A DNA stretch of 64,000 nucleotides, taken from Lentzea jiangxiensis. GTDB lineage: Bacteria > Actinomycetota > Actinomycetes > Mycobacteriales > Pseudonocardiaceae. The stretch covers positions 744,001 through 808,000 of the forward strand of contig NZ_FNIX01000002.1 in the NCBI RefSeq assembly GCF_900104175.1. The letters run 5' to 3'. The notes beneath the pieces are model-generated. The model did not search any database. It saw only the letters and a program-made list of their open reading frames with translations, and had not been told where the DNA came from. Positions 36,702-45,824 of this stretch are shown here, piece after piece (the first letter of the stretch is position 1; the number at the start of each line of letters is the position of its first letter). The position numbers and the translations under genes are program-made.

Positions 36702-39700
36702 CGGATCCCCGCCTTGGGCTTGTCCTGGTTGTAGACCGCGTACCAGCCGATCCCGCGCGGGTCGCCGCCGGCGTCCGGTCCGCCGAAGCAGGCGAACCCG
36801 ACCGCGCCGTTGGGCGGGATCTTGAGCAGGCCGAGGAACTTCAGCGCGATGTCGTTGAGCCACAACACCCAGTACCGCGACGCCGAGGGCGGCGCGGGCT
36901 CGTAGGTCAGCCGCAGGTCGCCGACCGACAGCTTCAGCACGCTCTGGACGGTCAAGCCGCGGCTCTTGCTGGTCACCCCCGGCAGTCGCAGACCCGCCAT
37001 CGCGTCGTAGGGCACCACGGTCGTGCTCGAACGGTCGCGCACGGGTCCGGGCGACCACGCGACGATCAGCCCGGCGCTCAGGCCGACATCGCTCGCCAGC
37101 GCGCCGATCGTGCCCAGGTCGAGCTGGAACTCCAAGGCGTACCAACGCTTCCCGGCCACCCCGGACAGCGGCGCGCTCGTCGGCACCGGGAGGTAGTCCT
37201 GTGCGGACGGGTCGTCGGTCGTGTCGCCGTGCAGGAGGTCCTTCAGCCGCAGGCCGAACGCCTGGTAGAGGCTGCCGGGCCGGGACGTGGACCGGGACGG
37301 GTCGAAGGTCAGCGCCCCGACGTCGAAGCCGTACGCGGGCGGGTCGACCGAGGTGTCCATGACGACCGACAGACCGGAAAAGCTCAGACCGGCACGCGAA
37401 CGCGGCCTCTTGGGCGGACTGCCGAAACCGAACAGGTCGAACGGCACGTCCTGCACCCCCGGCACCGCGCCGACGGCGCACAGCACACCGAAGTCGAGGA
37501 AGCCCCACAGGTCGAACCGCACGGTCGTGGCGTCCGTGGTGACCATCTGCGCCTTGGTGACCTCGACCCGGCGCAGGACGTCCCCGTCGAGGGTGAACAC
37601 GCTGTCGTCGGTGTTGTCGAGCACGAACGCGCCCACGTCGCCCTGGAGCTGGTAGGCGCACTTGAGCAGGATCGTGTGGTAGACGTCGTCCGGGTCGTCC
37701 ATGTGCAGCACCCGGTCGCCGAAGAACTCCGACAGGGTCAGCTGGGCCAAGCCGTCGAACCCGCGCACGGAGGTGTTCTCGAACAACGCCCGCAGCGTCA
37801 ACAGCCGGAAGTCGTAGGGGCCGGGACCGGCCGGGGGCAGCGGTGCCACCGGCTCCGGGTCGGGCAGCGCCGGGTTGGCGTAGTCGACGAGCTGGAACAG
37901 CGAACTGGAGCCGGTGATGTCCAGCCGGCGGTCGCCGGTGATGCCGATCGGGCTGATCGCGACCCCGAGGTGGTGGGCGTAGGAGTCCTCCCGGTCGATC
38001 ACCGCGAGCAGCCCGGCGAGATCGCCCGGCAGCGCGGTGAGCGAGGCCTTGAGGACCAGCACACCGGTCCAGGCCGGGTCGGTGGCGATGGCCCGGAAGT
38101 TGTCGAACCACACGCCGGGCCGATCGATGCCCGCTCGGACGTAGTCGGCCAGCCACTGGGCCAGCACCGGCAGTTCCGCCTCGTCGCCACCGTCGGCGCG
38201 CAGCGCGAAGTCCGCCGCCTGGGTCCACGCGGTGGGCTTGGCCACCAGGTCGACCAGGCGCCCCCGGCAGCCCTTGACGATCAGCACGTTGCGGTAGTCG
38301 CCGTAGGTGTTGTCGCGGCCGACGTCGATGGTGGTCTCCCACCCCTCGATCGACATCCGGTTGTAGAACGTCGGCGTGCCGTCCGGGGGCGGCGGGCCGG
38401 CGCCGGCGGGGCTGGGCCTGCCGGCCCCGAGGTGCTTCGGGTCGACCGCGACCAGGAACAGGTCCGAGGTCTGCAACGCCTGCCGCAGCACCGGGTCCGG
38501 GTCGTTGAACGCCAGCCAGCAGCCGGTGGCGCGGTTGACCCCGAGGACCACGGAGGTGAACGCCCCACTGGCCGGGTCGACCGACGCCAGCAGCCCGGCG
38601 GGCGTGGTCGTCCACTGGAGGTCCGCGCCGCTCGGGGAGGCCGGTCCGGGCGGGCCCAGGCACGCGCGGCGGGTCGACGCCACGGCGAACTGCTCCACCC
38701 CGGCGATGTCCTCCTCGCCGAAGCTGATCACCGGGCCGTACTCGCGCGGCACCGCGAGGCCGTACGGGACCAACGGGAACGGGTCGGTGTGCGGCACCGG
38801 CACGGCGGGCCGGACCGGGCCGAGCAACTCGTCGCTCGTCGGCCGGACGACCGTGTCGAAGCCGTAGAGCGGCGAGCCCTGGGGTTGGGCGCTGTAGCGG
38901 GCGGTGCCGCCCGCCGCCGGGACCACCGCGACCCATGCCGTGCGGTAGCGGTCGTCCAGCGCCGGCGCCGCCGGGTCGATCGGCACGCCGAGCGTGGTCG
39001 CGACCGGCGGCGGGTAGTCGCCCGCGAAGGCCGGCCGGTTGGCGGTGAACCGCAGCCGGTCCCCGGACGGCCCGCCCCGGACGGTCATGGTCTCCGTGGC
39101 GCTCAACCCGCACAACAGCTCCGTCTCGGCGTCGACGGTGAAATCGCCCTCCGGGCCGAACGCGAAGCCGGGCGGGCTGGGCGTCCTGGGGCTGCCCAGC
39201 GCCAGCGTCAGACCGGCCGGGTGGTCGCCCGAGGTGACCGGGACCAGGGTGACCTTGCCGCCGTGCGCGGTGCGGAACCCCGAGACCAGTTCGGTCGCGG
39301 TGGTGAAGCCCAGCCGGGTCCGCCCGGCCAGCCGGGCGTTGGTCGGGTCGCTCGGGTCGACCGACGCGGCGAACGGCACGACGTCCGGCGCAGTGGCCTC
39401 CGCCAACGGGTACCACTGCGCCCGCACACCGCCCACACCCGGGCACAGCAGCTGAAAGCCCCACCGCAGGTCGGTGAGCAGCTGCTTGCGCGCGATCGAC
39501 ACGCCGAACACGACCGATCCCGCCCGCGTGCCGCTGAACGGCAGGGTCACCGGCCCCTCGACCACCGCCGACGACGGCGCGGCGGCCCCCGTGAACCCCA
39601 GCACGGCGCCGGCCACCGGGGTCAGGGTGACCACGTCGCCGTCGAGGGCGACACCGACGCCGTTGCCCACGGTCAGGAACAGGTTGCCGGGCACCAGCGG

Positions 39701-40048
39701 CAGGCCGCGGCCCGGGCTGACGACCGTGACGCCGAGGAAGGTGCGCAGACCGATCACCTGGGCGCCCTCACCGGGGCGACGCGGGTCGGTCAGCCACACG
39801 ATGCCCCGGTCGGCGTGGGCGTCGCGCAGCACGAGCGGCACGGCGGCCACGACGGCCCCGGCGTGGTGGCCGAGGTCCAGGCCGGGCGCGGCGGAGAACA
39901 CGAACGTGCCGGGGCCCGCGAAGGCGTCGGCGAGCGTGATCGAGGCGGGCGGCGGGGCGGGCGGGTCGGGCAGGTAGAGCGCGACCCAGACCCCCGGTGC
40001 AGGCGCGGCGTACAGGTGGGGCGAGTCCGTCGGGCTGAAGACGACCAT
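36698..40048 (-). CDS. 1116-residue partner of the giant protein
   Basis: ATG 40048 begins MVVFSPTDSPHLYAAPAPGV, 13 bases after the preceding gene's stop; the TGA overlaps the giant gene's ATG. Beta-rich throughout, e.g. GNLFLTVGNGVGVALDGDVV, TFYNRMSIEGWETTIDVGRD, WYALEFQLDLGTIGALASDV, and the C-terminal VGFACFGGPDAGGDPRGIGW. No signal peptide, helix or known catalytic motif recognised. The 4-base overlap and shared compositional style suggest that it forms a complex with the 3630-residue protein. A much longer open frame that runs through this gene on the same strand in another phase is a shadow. Confidence 0.87.
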   Translation of the reverse strand: MVVFSPTDSPHLYAAPAPGVWVALYLPDPPAPPPASITLADAFAGPGTFVFSAAPGLDLGHHAGAVVAAVPLVLRDAHADRGIVWLTDPRRPGEGAQVIGLRTFLGVTVVSPGRGLPLVPGNLFLTVGNGVGVALDGDVVTLTPVAGAVLGFTGAAAPSSAVVEGPVTLPFSGTRAGSVVFGVSIARKQLLTDLRWGFQLLCPGVGGVRAQWYPLAEATAPDVVPFAASVDPSDPTNARLAGRTRLGFTTATELVSGFRTAHGGKVTLVPVTSGDHPAGLTLALGSPRTPSPPGFAFGPEGDFTVDAETELLCGLSATETMTVRGGPSGDRLRFTANRPAFAGDYPPPVATTLGVPIDPAAPALDDRYRTAWVAVVPAAGGTARYSAQPQGSPLYGFDTVVRPTSDELLGPVRPAVPVPHTDPFPLVPYGLAVPREYGPVISFGEEDIAGVEQFAVASTRRACLGPPGPASPSGADLQWTTTPAGLLASVDPASGAFTSVVLGVNRATGCWLAFNDPDPVLRQALQTSDLFLVAVDPKHLGAGRPSPAGAGPPPPDGTPTFYNRMSIEGWETTIDVGRDNTYGDYRNVLIVKGCRGRLVDLVAKPTAWTQAADFALRADGGDEAELPVLAQWLADYVRAGIDRPGVWFDNFRAIATDPAWTGVLVLKASLTALPGDLAGLLAVIDREDSYAHHLGVAISPIGITGDRRLDITGSSSLFQLVDYANPALPDPEPVAPLPPAGPGPYDFRLLTLRALFENTSVRGFDGLAQLTLSEFFGDRVLHMDDPDDVYHTILLKCAYQLQGDVGAFVLDNTDDSVFTLDGDVLRRVEVTKAQMVTTDATTVRFDLWGFLDFGVLCAVGAVPGVQDVPFDLFGFGSPPKRPRSRAGLSFSGLSVVMDTSVDPPAYGFDVGALTFDPSRSTSRPGSLYQAFGLRLKDLLHGDTTDDPSAQDYLPVPTSAPLSGVAGKRWYALEFQLDLGTIGALASDVGLSAGLIVAWSPGPVRDRSSTTVVPYDAMAGLRLPGVTSKSRGLTVQSVLKLSVGDLRLTYEPAPPSASRYWVLWLNDIALKFLGLLKIPPNGAVGFACFGGPDAGGDPRGIGWYAVYNQDKPKAGIR

Positions 40049-40061
40049 GCTCCCGGACCCG

Positions 40062-40766
40062 TCAGGTCGAGAACGTGCAGGTGGCGGCCAGGGTGGTGAG
40101 CGACTTCCCGGTGAAGTAGCCGATGGTGTAGGTGGTGTCGCGGGTGTAGGTGCCGTGGACCGGGACGCGCCCGGTAGCACCGGACGGCGCGTCGGCCCGG
40201 AACTTGGGCGGGTTGGTGAACGAGCCGGTGGAGGCGACCCAGATGCCCACCCAGTTCTTGTTGGCGCCGGCGTCGTTGCCGGCCGGGGTGCTGTACTTGG
40301 CGACGACCACGTCCGACGTGACGCCACCGGGCACGGGCGCCGTCGTGGTCGAGAAGTACTGGAAGCCCTCCTCCTGCGGTGGGATGTAGGCCCACGAGGC
40401 GATCGACTCGACGGTGCCGCCGGTGGAGTAGCCCAGGACGTAGTCGAGCCCCATCTTGACGTCGAACTCCACCGACGTCGTGCCGCTCGGGCTGTTGCCC
40501 TTCAACGGCGTGGTGGCCAGCGGGGGTGCGCCGTAGGGGATGGCGGCTTCGTTCTGCCAGACGAACACGGCATTGCCGTAGGTGCTGGGGTGGTTGCCGT
40601 TCAGCCCGGTGTACCCCAGCGTCACCCCGTTGGCGCCGACGGCGATGACGTTCAGCGAGATGGAGTTCGCCTGGGTCGGGTCGGCGTCGAGGCGTTCACC
40701 GGGTAGTTCGCCCAGGCGGTCGCGGTCGAGGGGGGTTGCGATGAACTTCTTCTCGGTCCTGGTCAT
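40062..40766 (-). CDS. 234-residue two-repeat beta-sandwich-like protein, first gene of giant operon
   Basis: ATG 40766 with CGGAG upstream. After a basic/acidic N-terminal arm (TRTEKKFIATPLDRDRLGEL) the protein repeats: NAVFVWQNEAAIPYG ... SPSGTTSVEFDV ... DYVLGYSTG, and NWVGIWVASTGSFTN ... APSGATGRVPVH ... TYTIGYFTG. Each unit is about 75 residues and looks like an Ig-like or SKICH-like beta-sandwich. No signal peptide. First gene of a five-gene run (gaps 13, -4, 55, 10 bases), so its promoter should lie in 40767-40900. Function unknown; an adhesive or lectin-like role is conceivable. Confidence 0.82.
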   Translation of the reverse strand: MTRTEKKFIATPLDRDRLGELPGERLDADPTQANSISLNVIAVGANGVTLGYTGLNGNHPSTYGNAVFVWQNEAAIPYGAPPLATTPLKGNSPSGTTSVEFDVKMGLDYVLGYSTGGTVESIASWAYIPPQEEGFQYFSTTTAPVPGGVTSDVVVAKYSTPAGNDAGANKNWVGIWVASTGSFTNPPKFRADAPSGATGRVPVHGTYTRDTTYTIGYFTGKSLTTLAATCTFST

Positions 40767-41394
40767 GAACACTCCGTCCAACTGGTGCCGGGGTGCACAG
40801 GGTCCATCCGAACCAACGGGGCTAATAACCCCTTTCACCGGAACGAGTTGGATCGGCAGAGTCGCAACGACCGGGTGGCCCACGTCCCCTCATCGGGTGG
40901 ACTTCGCTCTGGTCGCCGCCGGAGCCGGCCGCCGCGGTTCCCTTGTTCAGCCCAACAACCCCGAAAATTCGGAGCCGATGGCGCAGCACGAGCACCCCGA
41001 GTAGTGAAGAGTGCACTCGTTCGACGAGCTGTCCCCGCCCCGACCGGGGGACGCGCTCGCAGCCCAGGCGCACACCCACCGCGCCGCCACCCCGGTCGAG
41101 GTCCTGGTGAGCCACCACGACCCGGCCGAACTCCGCTGCGATTCGGGACTTCCGTTCCTACCAGTCGGTACCCCGGCTGGACGAGGCGTGACCGGCCGCG
41201 CGGATCGAGGCGGGGTTGGGCGCGGCCGGGTTCACCGAGCGTGCGTGACGGCATTTCCGTCGCGGGAGCGTTGCTGCGCGAGGCCTTCTGGCGCTGATGA
41301 GCGAGGCTGAGCCGCTGGAGAGCCCTCGTGCGGCTGCTGATCGACGTCGTACTCGCGCTCACCACAAGCCCCGTCGCCCTGGGACCTCGCGGCC
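40767..41394. other. Promoter region of giant operon, then degenerate sequence
   Basis: A small AT-rich dyad GGGG-CTAATAA-CCCC (40818-40832) lies 52 bases upstream of the first giant-operon gene and may belong to its promoter or operator. Farther right, a plus-strand stretch near 41095-41175 encodes VLVSHHDPAELRCDSGLPFL and PVG, resembling the N-terminal region of antibiotic/sterol glycosyltransferases, but without start or continuation. No intact gene. Confidence 0.4.
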
Positions 41395-41749
41395 CCCGGC
41401 AGTTCCCCGGCGACGTACTCCTCGAGCTCACCCGGAACTTCCAGCGCTGCGTCACCGACCGCGTGTGAGATCGCGTCGGCCAATGCGGAGACGGTCAGGG
41501 CCGGTGGGGGAGTGGACGCGGCGCAGCACCCGCGGCGTGCATGCGCTGAGCCCAGTGCGGCTGGCCGGCGACGAACGGGCACACGACCTGGGAAGTGCCC
41601 GCGGCGAGTGTGGCGGCGGTCGTTCCTCCTCCGCCGTGGTGCACCACGGCGGACATCCTGGGGAACAACCAGTCGTGCGGTGCCTGGTCGATCACGTGGA
41701 GGTCAGCGGACGTGTGAGTTGCGCCGCTCGTTGTGCAGCCCCCGATCAC
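41395..41749 (-). pseudogene. 3' fragment of a GT1/GT28-type glycosyltransferase
   Basis: Frame from 41749 encodes VIDQAPHDWLFPRMSAVVHH then GGGGTTAATLAAGTSQVVCP and HWAQRMHAAGAAPRPLPHR, the donor-binding end of macrolide/sterol glycosyltransferases (PHDWLFPR...VVHHGGxGTT). A missing base near 41498 then shifts the frame; the next frame gives LTVSALADAISHAVGDAALE before similarity fades. About 300 N-terminal residues are absent. Nested against the stop of the SDR gene at 41746. Confidence 0.7.
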
Positions 41750-42600
41750 GCCGCCTTCGGGTAGTGGCGGCGCACGGTGGTACCGATGACGCGGTCGAGC
41801 GTGCGGTCGGACAGGATGCGGGTCAGGCGGGTGAGCACCGCGGCGTCCCGGCCTACGGTGTACCGGGTGCGGGGCCTGCGCGCGGTCACGACCTTCGCGA
41901 TCGCCTCACCGGCGGCCTCGGCGGTGACGCCGGACGACGTGCCGGACGCCATCAGCGAGTTGATCGCCTGGACCAGGCCGCCGTAGCGCTGGTCCTGCTC
42001 GGGGCTCATCCGTGCCGCCAGGTCGTTCGCCGTCGCGATGCCGCGGGTGGCCATTTCGGTGCGCACACCGCCGGGCTCGACCACGACCACGCGCACGCCC
42101 AACGGTTCCACCTCGCGGCGCAGCGCGTCGCTGACGGCCTCCAGCGCGAACTTCGCACCGGCGTAGGCGCCGTAGGTGGGCATGGCGGCCTTGCCGCCGA
42201 TCGAGCTGATGTTGACCACGCGTCCGCCGGTGCGCAGCAACGCGGGCAGCAGGGCCTGGGTGACGGCGACGTGGCCGAAGAGGTTGACCTCGAACACGTG
42301 CCGCCACTCGGGCAGCGGCAGTGCTTCGACCGGGGCGTTGACCTGGATTCCGGCGTTGTTGACGACTGCGTGCAACGGGCGCGGGTCAGCGGCGACGCGG
42401 GCGGCGAGGGCCTCGACGTGTTCGGGGTCGGTGATGTCCAGGAGGACCGGCTCGATGCCGGGTGCGCCGACCGGGTCGCGGCGCACGCCGGCCAGGACGT
42501 GGAAGCCCCGGGCGGCCAGCGAGCGGGCGGTGGCGGCGCCCATGCCGGTGGAGGCACCGGTCACGACGACGAGCTTCTGAGTTTCAGATGACGATGTCAC
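41746..42600 (-). CDS. SDR family oxidoreductase
   Basis: 284 residues, classical SDR: TGASTGMG at 14-21, NNAG, catalytic Ser in VVNISSIGGKA, then YGAYAGAKF with the Tyr-x3-Lys pair. NAD(P)-dependent reductase or dehydrogenase of unknown substrate; the long C-terminal part resembles the retinol-dehydrogenase-like group. GTG 42600 is chosen because the dinucleotide motif then lies at normal distance; it falls inside operator site 1. Divergent from the TetR gene at 42638. Confidence 0.9.
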   Translation of the reverse strand: MTSSSETQKLVVVTGASTGMGAATARSLAARGFHVLAGVRRDPVGAPGIEPVLLDITDPEHVEALAARVAADPRPLHAVVNNAGIQVNAPVEALPLPEWRHVFEVNLFGHVAVTQALLPALLRTGGRVVNISSIGGKAAMPTYGAYAGAKFALEAVSDALRREVEPLGVRVVVVEPGGVRTEMATRGIATANDLAARMSPEQDQRYGGLVQAINSLMASGTSSGVTAEAAGEAIAKVVTARRPRTRYTVGRDAAVLTRLTRILSDRTLDRVIGTTVRRHYPKAA

Positions 42601-42633
42601 CTGAACGACGCTATCAGATGACAGCGTCAACTG
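42583..42633. promoter_or_regulatory. Two TetR operators between SDR and TetR genes
   Basis: Site 1 (42583-42605): TTCAG-A-TGAC-GAT-GTCA-C-CTGAA. Site 2 (42615-42633): CAG-A-TGAC-AGC-GTCA-A-CTG. Shared form CAGnTGAC-N3-GTCAnCTG; centres 42594 and 42624 are exactly 30 bp apart, about three helix turns, so two dimers would bind the same face. Site 1 covers the SDR start, site 2 lies just before the TetR start. Confidence 0.85.
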
Positions 42634-42637
42634 TACG

Positions 42638-43276
42638 ATGGGCGTCATGGTCACCCGCGCGGAGTCAGCCGCCGCCACTCGCCGCGCACTGCTCGACGCA
42701 GCCGCCGAACTGCTCGACCTCGGTGGCCCGGAAGCGGTGACGTTGCGCGAGGTGGGCGCGCGAGCCGGCGTGACGAGGGGAGCGCCTTACCGGCACTTCG
42801 CGGACAAGGACAGCCTGCTGACCGCGATCGCGGCCGAGCGGTGGGAGCAGCTCGCCGACCAGGCGCACACGTTGCGGAGCGGAGAGCTGCCGCCGGCCGG
42901 GAAACTGCGCGCGGCCCTGCAGGCGCTCATCGGCGTCGGCCGGGAGCAGCCGCACCTGTACGCGATGCTGTTCCGGTGGCGCGACCACCGGCCGGGGCCG
43001 CTCGGGCGCCTGCACCGGGAGGTGTGCGGGCCGGTGGGTGACCCGGACGCGGCCGACCGCGCGGCCGGACGGTTCCAGGACGAGTTCCTGCGCATCGTCG
43101 CCGACGCCGTGGGTGAGCGGGACGCCCAGCACTACGGCGCGTTGCTGCTGACCGGCGCGCACGGCATCGCGGGGCTGGAGCACAGCGGGCACCTCGGTGC
43201 GGACAAGTGGCGGACCAGCGCCGACGCGCTGGTCGACACACTCATCCGGATGGTCGGCGCCGGGAGTCGGCAGTGA
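42638..43276 (+). CDS. TetR family regulator of the SDR gene
   Basis: 212 residues. HTH at about 14-58 (VTLREVGARAGVTRGAPYRH). ATG 42638 or 42647 both possible. The C-terminal domain is of the WHG/TetR_C_13-like type (inferred). Divergent from the SDR gene with two operator copies between them; autoregulation and repression of the SDR are the natural reading. Confidence 0.9.
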   Translation: MGVMVTRAESAAATRRALLDAAAELLDLGGPEAVTLREVGARAGVTRGAPYRHFADKDSLLTAIAAERWEQLADQAHTLRSGELPPAGKLRAALQALIGVGREQPHLYAMLFRWRDHRPGPLGRLHREVCGPVGDPDAADRAAGRFQDEFLRIVADAVGERDAQHYGALLLTGAHGIAGLEHSGHLGADKWRTSADALVDTLIRMVGAGSRQ

Positions 43277-43993
43277 CGCCCTGATCAGCCGCGATCCGCT
43301 TCACCTCGACGATCGAGCGCTCGATCCTGTCGGGGGCCACGACGTCGATCGCGACGGTGACGCTGATCGAGGTTTCACCAAACGGCGCAATGACCCCGCA
43401 GCGGTCACCGCCGAGTCAATCGCACCGAACGCCGCCGCAGAGCCAAGATACCGATCGGCAATCGCCGGACAGCATCCCTCCCGGCGTCCTCTCTTCGGGC
43501 GCCGTCGGGTGTCTTGATCATCAACTTGCGTTCGCGACCCAGGCGTCCGCTTCTGCTGCCACGATGAGACCGACCCTGCCCAGCACTGACGGGAAGACCT
43601 CGCCGCACGTGGCCGTTCTACAAGAACCAAGCGCGGCCGGGTGCGGTGGGGAGCGGCGGCGACGCGGTCCCGCTGGAGCTCGATGACGACCTCGCCGTGC
43701 GCGATCACGTTGAACGCCAGTGGCTTCCCAGTCGCCTCACGGGTTCGCCCCGGTCGACTACGCGGCGGAACTGCTCAGCACGGCTTCACCCCGATGGAAT
43801 CGGTGACTGGGGGAGAACCGCGGCCGAGTCCTGACCGACGCACAGCGCTGGTGACACATGGAGCCGTTGTCCCCCGTGAGGACTACAGAAACGTGTCCAC
43901 GCCAAGGGGATTCGTGACGTCCCGGTCCTCCATAGGTTTCGTTGGCAACGGCGTTGCTGCGTCGCGGTATGCGAGAGCTGGAGGGCAAGGGCG
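43277..43993. other. Intergenic region with possible gene remnant
   Basis: 717 bases. On the minus strand between about 43245 and 43400 a frame encodes GVIAPFGETSISVTVAIDVV and APDRIERSIVEVKRIAADQG with good codon bias and a stop, but no start; likely the tail of a lost gene. The rest holds no supported gene. Confidence 0.35.
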
Positions 43994-45592
43994 TTGAAGA
44001 CGGTGCAACGGTCAGTGGGAAGCGGTATCTCCCGGAGGTTCGTCAGGCTGGTGTGCGCGGTGGTGCTCACCGTCGCCGCGGTGGCGGCCTGTGACGCCGA
44101 CTCGCCAGGAGACGCGGCAAGTGAAGACGCACCACCCGATGTCGCTGAGGCGGCTGCTGCGCCGCCGATCGCCTGGGGCGCCTGCCCGGCGCTGGCCCAG
44201 GGCGTCAGTCGCGACCCCCGGCTCGTCTGCGGAACGGTGGAGGTTCCGCTGGACTACCGCGACCCCGGTGGCGCGAAGATCGAGGTGGCCGTCTCGAAGC
44301 TGCCGGCGGCGCAGTCCCGCGACCGCCGCGGTGTCCTGCTGCTGAACCCGGGCGGCCCGGCGTTGTCCGGTTTGGACACACCGGGTGTCGTGGCACCGAC
44401 CCTGCCGCCGTCGGTGCTGGCGGCCTACGACCTGATCGGCTTCGACCCGCGCGGGGTCGGGCACAGCACCCCGCAGAGCTGTGGCCTCGACGACCCGTCT
44501 CTTGCGGGCCTGTTCCCGTACCCGGCCGCGGACGGCTCGATCGCCGCGAACGTCAAGCATGCCCGTGCCCACGCCGGACGGTGCGCGACGAACGCCGGCG
44601 AGAAGCTCCGGCACTTCACCACCGCCAACACGGCCCGCGACATGGACCGCATCCGCGCGGCGCTCGGTGAGGAAAAGATCTCCTACTGGGGTCAGTCGTA
44701 CGGCACGTACCTCGGCACCGTCTACGCGTCGCTGTTCCCGGAACGCGCCGATCGGGTGGTGCTGGAGGGCAACGTCGACCCCACGAAGGTCTGGGCCAAG
44801 GCGAAGGACAACTGGGGCAAGGCCATGTCGGAACGTTTCCCCGACGCGGCAAGGGTTGCCGCGGCGCAGCACGCCGCACTCGGACTGGGCGGCACCGTCG
44901 ACGAGGTGACCCGGAGGTACCTCGAACTCGCCGACCGGCTCGACCGCACGCCCGCGCTCGTACCCGGCACCTCCAATGCCTTGACGGGTTCGATGCTGCG
45001 CACCGTCACCTATAGCCTTCTGCTGCACAACGAAACCCTTCCGGTGCTAGTGCAGTTTTGGAAGGCCGCCGTCGGCCTGGCCGACGGCAAGCTCACCGAG
45101 GCGGACGGCCAGGTGCTGCGGCAGGTGTTCACCGCGCCGCAGCCGACCCCTGGCGTGCCGGCTGACAATCAAGCCACCATGTTCCTCGCACTGACCTGTG
45201 GCGACGCCCGGTGGTCCGACGACGTCGACGAGTACGCCCGCCGCACCGCCGAGGACCGCGCCGCCTGGCCGCTCACCGCGGGGATGCCCGCCAACATCTG
45301 GGCGTGCGCGTTCTGGCCGAAGCCCGTCGAAGAACCCGTCCGCGTGACCGACAGGGGATCCCGCAACACGCTGATCCTGCAGAACCGCAGGGACAACGCC
45401 ACACCGTGGGAGGACGGCCTGGGACTGCACGAAGTCCTCGGCGGGCGAGCGGCGTTCGTCGGCGCGGACAACGGCGGGCACTACGTCTACAACCAGGGCT
45501 CCCGGTGTGTGGACGAGGCGACGGTGACGTTCCTGACCACCGGCCAGTTGCCGGACGAGAAGGTCGACTGCACCGACATCGCCCCGAAGTGA
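43994..45592 (+). CDS. Tripeptidyl-aminopeptidase-like alpha/beta hydrolase, lipoprotein
   Basis: 532 residues. Export signal with lipobox VAAC (Cys33). Oxyanion strand NPGGP at 117-121, nucleophile Ser234 in WGQSYGTYLG, Asp466 in NRRDNATP, His495 in NGGHYVY; C-terminal TAP-like domain. This is the Streptomyces/Mycobacterium SlpD/Tap-type exported peptidase or esterase family, which removes N-terminal tripeptides. TTG 43994 follows GGAGGG; GTG 44003 is an alternative. Anchored at the outer face of the membrane. Monocistronic. Confidence 0.9.
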   Translation: MKTVQRSVGSGISRRFVRLVCAVVLTVAAVAACDADSPGDAASEDAPPDVAEAAAAPPIAWGACPALAQGVSRDPRLVCGTVEVPLDYRDPGGAKIEVAVSKLPAAQSRDRRGVLLLNPGGPALSGLDTPGVVAPTLPPSVLAAYDLIGFDPRGVGHSTPQSCGLDDPSLAGLFPYPAADGSIAANVKHARAHAGRCATNAGEKLRHFTTANTARDMDRIRAALGEEKISYWGQSYGTYLGTVYASLFPERADRVVLEGNVDPTKVWAKAKDNWGKAMSERFPDAARVAAAQHAALGLGGTVDEVTRRYLELADRLDRTPALVPGTSNALTGSMLRTVTYSLLLHNETLPVLVQFWKAAVGLADGKLTEADGQVLRQVFTAPQPTPGVPADNQATMFLALTCGDARWSDDVDEYARRTAEDRAAWPLTAGMPANIWACAFWPKPVEEPVRVTDRGSRNTLILQNRRDNATPWEDGLGLHEVLGGRAAFVGADNGGHYVYNQGSRCVDEATVTFLTTGQLPDEKVDCTDIAPK

Positions 45593-45824
45593 CCGTGGTC
45601 GCTCGCGGTCGGCGTGGCGAGACTGGAAGCTGTTGCTGATGCGGGCCGAACCGCACCAACTGACTTGCGACGCGTAGCGGTTGCGGCGTTACCAGCCCTT
45701 CCCGGCAATGGGACCCCTCCCGCCGCCATGTCCGCAGAGCAAGCTGGCGACAGCCACGGTTCCGGAGCCGCATCTGGCAGTTCGTGAGGGCCTGCGTGGT
45801 GCACTCGCTGCGCCACAGCTTCCG

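Noticed and set aside
36702..39464. In-frame upstream extension of the giant minus-strand frame (would give about 4550 residues)
   Set aside because: This part is a shadow of the 1116-residue gene in another phase: Arg/Pro/Ala-rich, no structure, and the ATGA overlap at 36698-36701 marks the true start.
32433..39900. Very long plus-strand open frames opposite the giant genes
   Set aside because: High GC makes antisense frames stay open; products are Arg/Gln/Gly-rich with no motif or ribosome site.
24229..40766. Contractile injection system or Tc toxin interpretation based on LysM-like units and size
   Set aside because: No sheath, tube, baseplate, AAA ATPase, TcB/RHS or chaperone genes in or around the operon.
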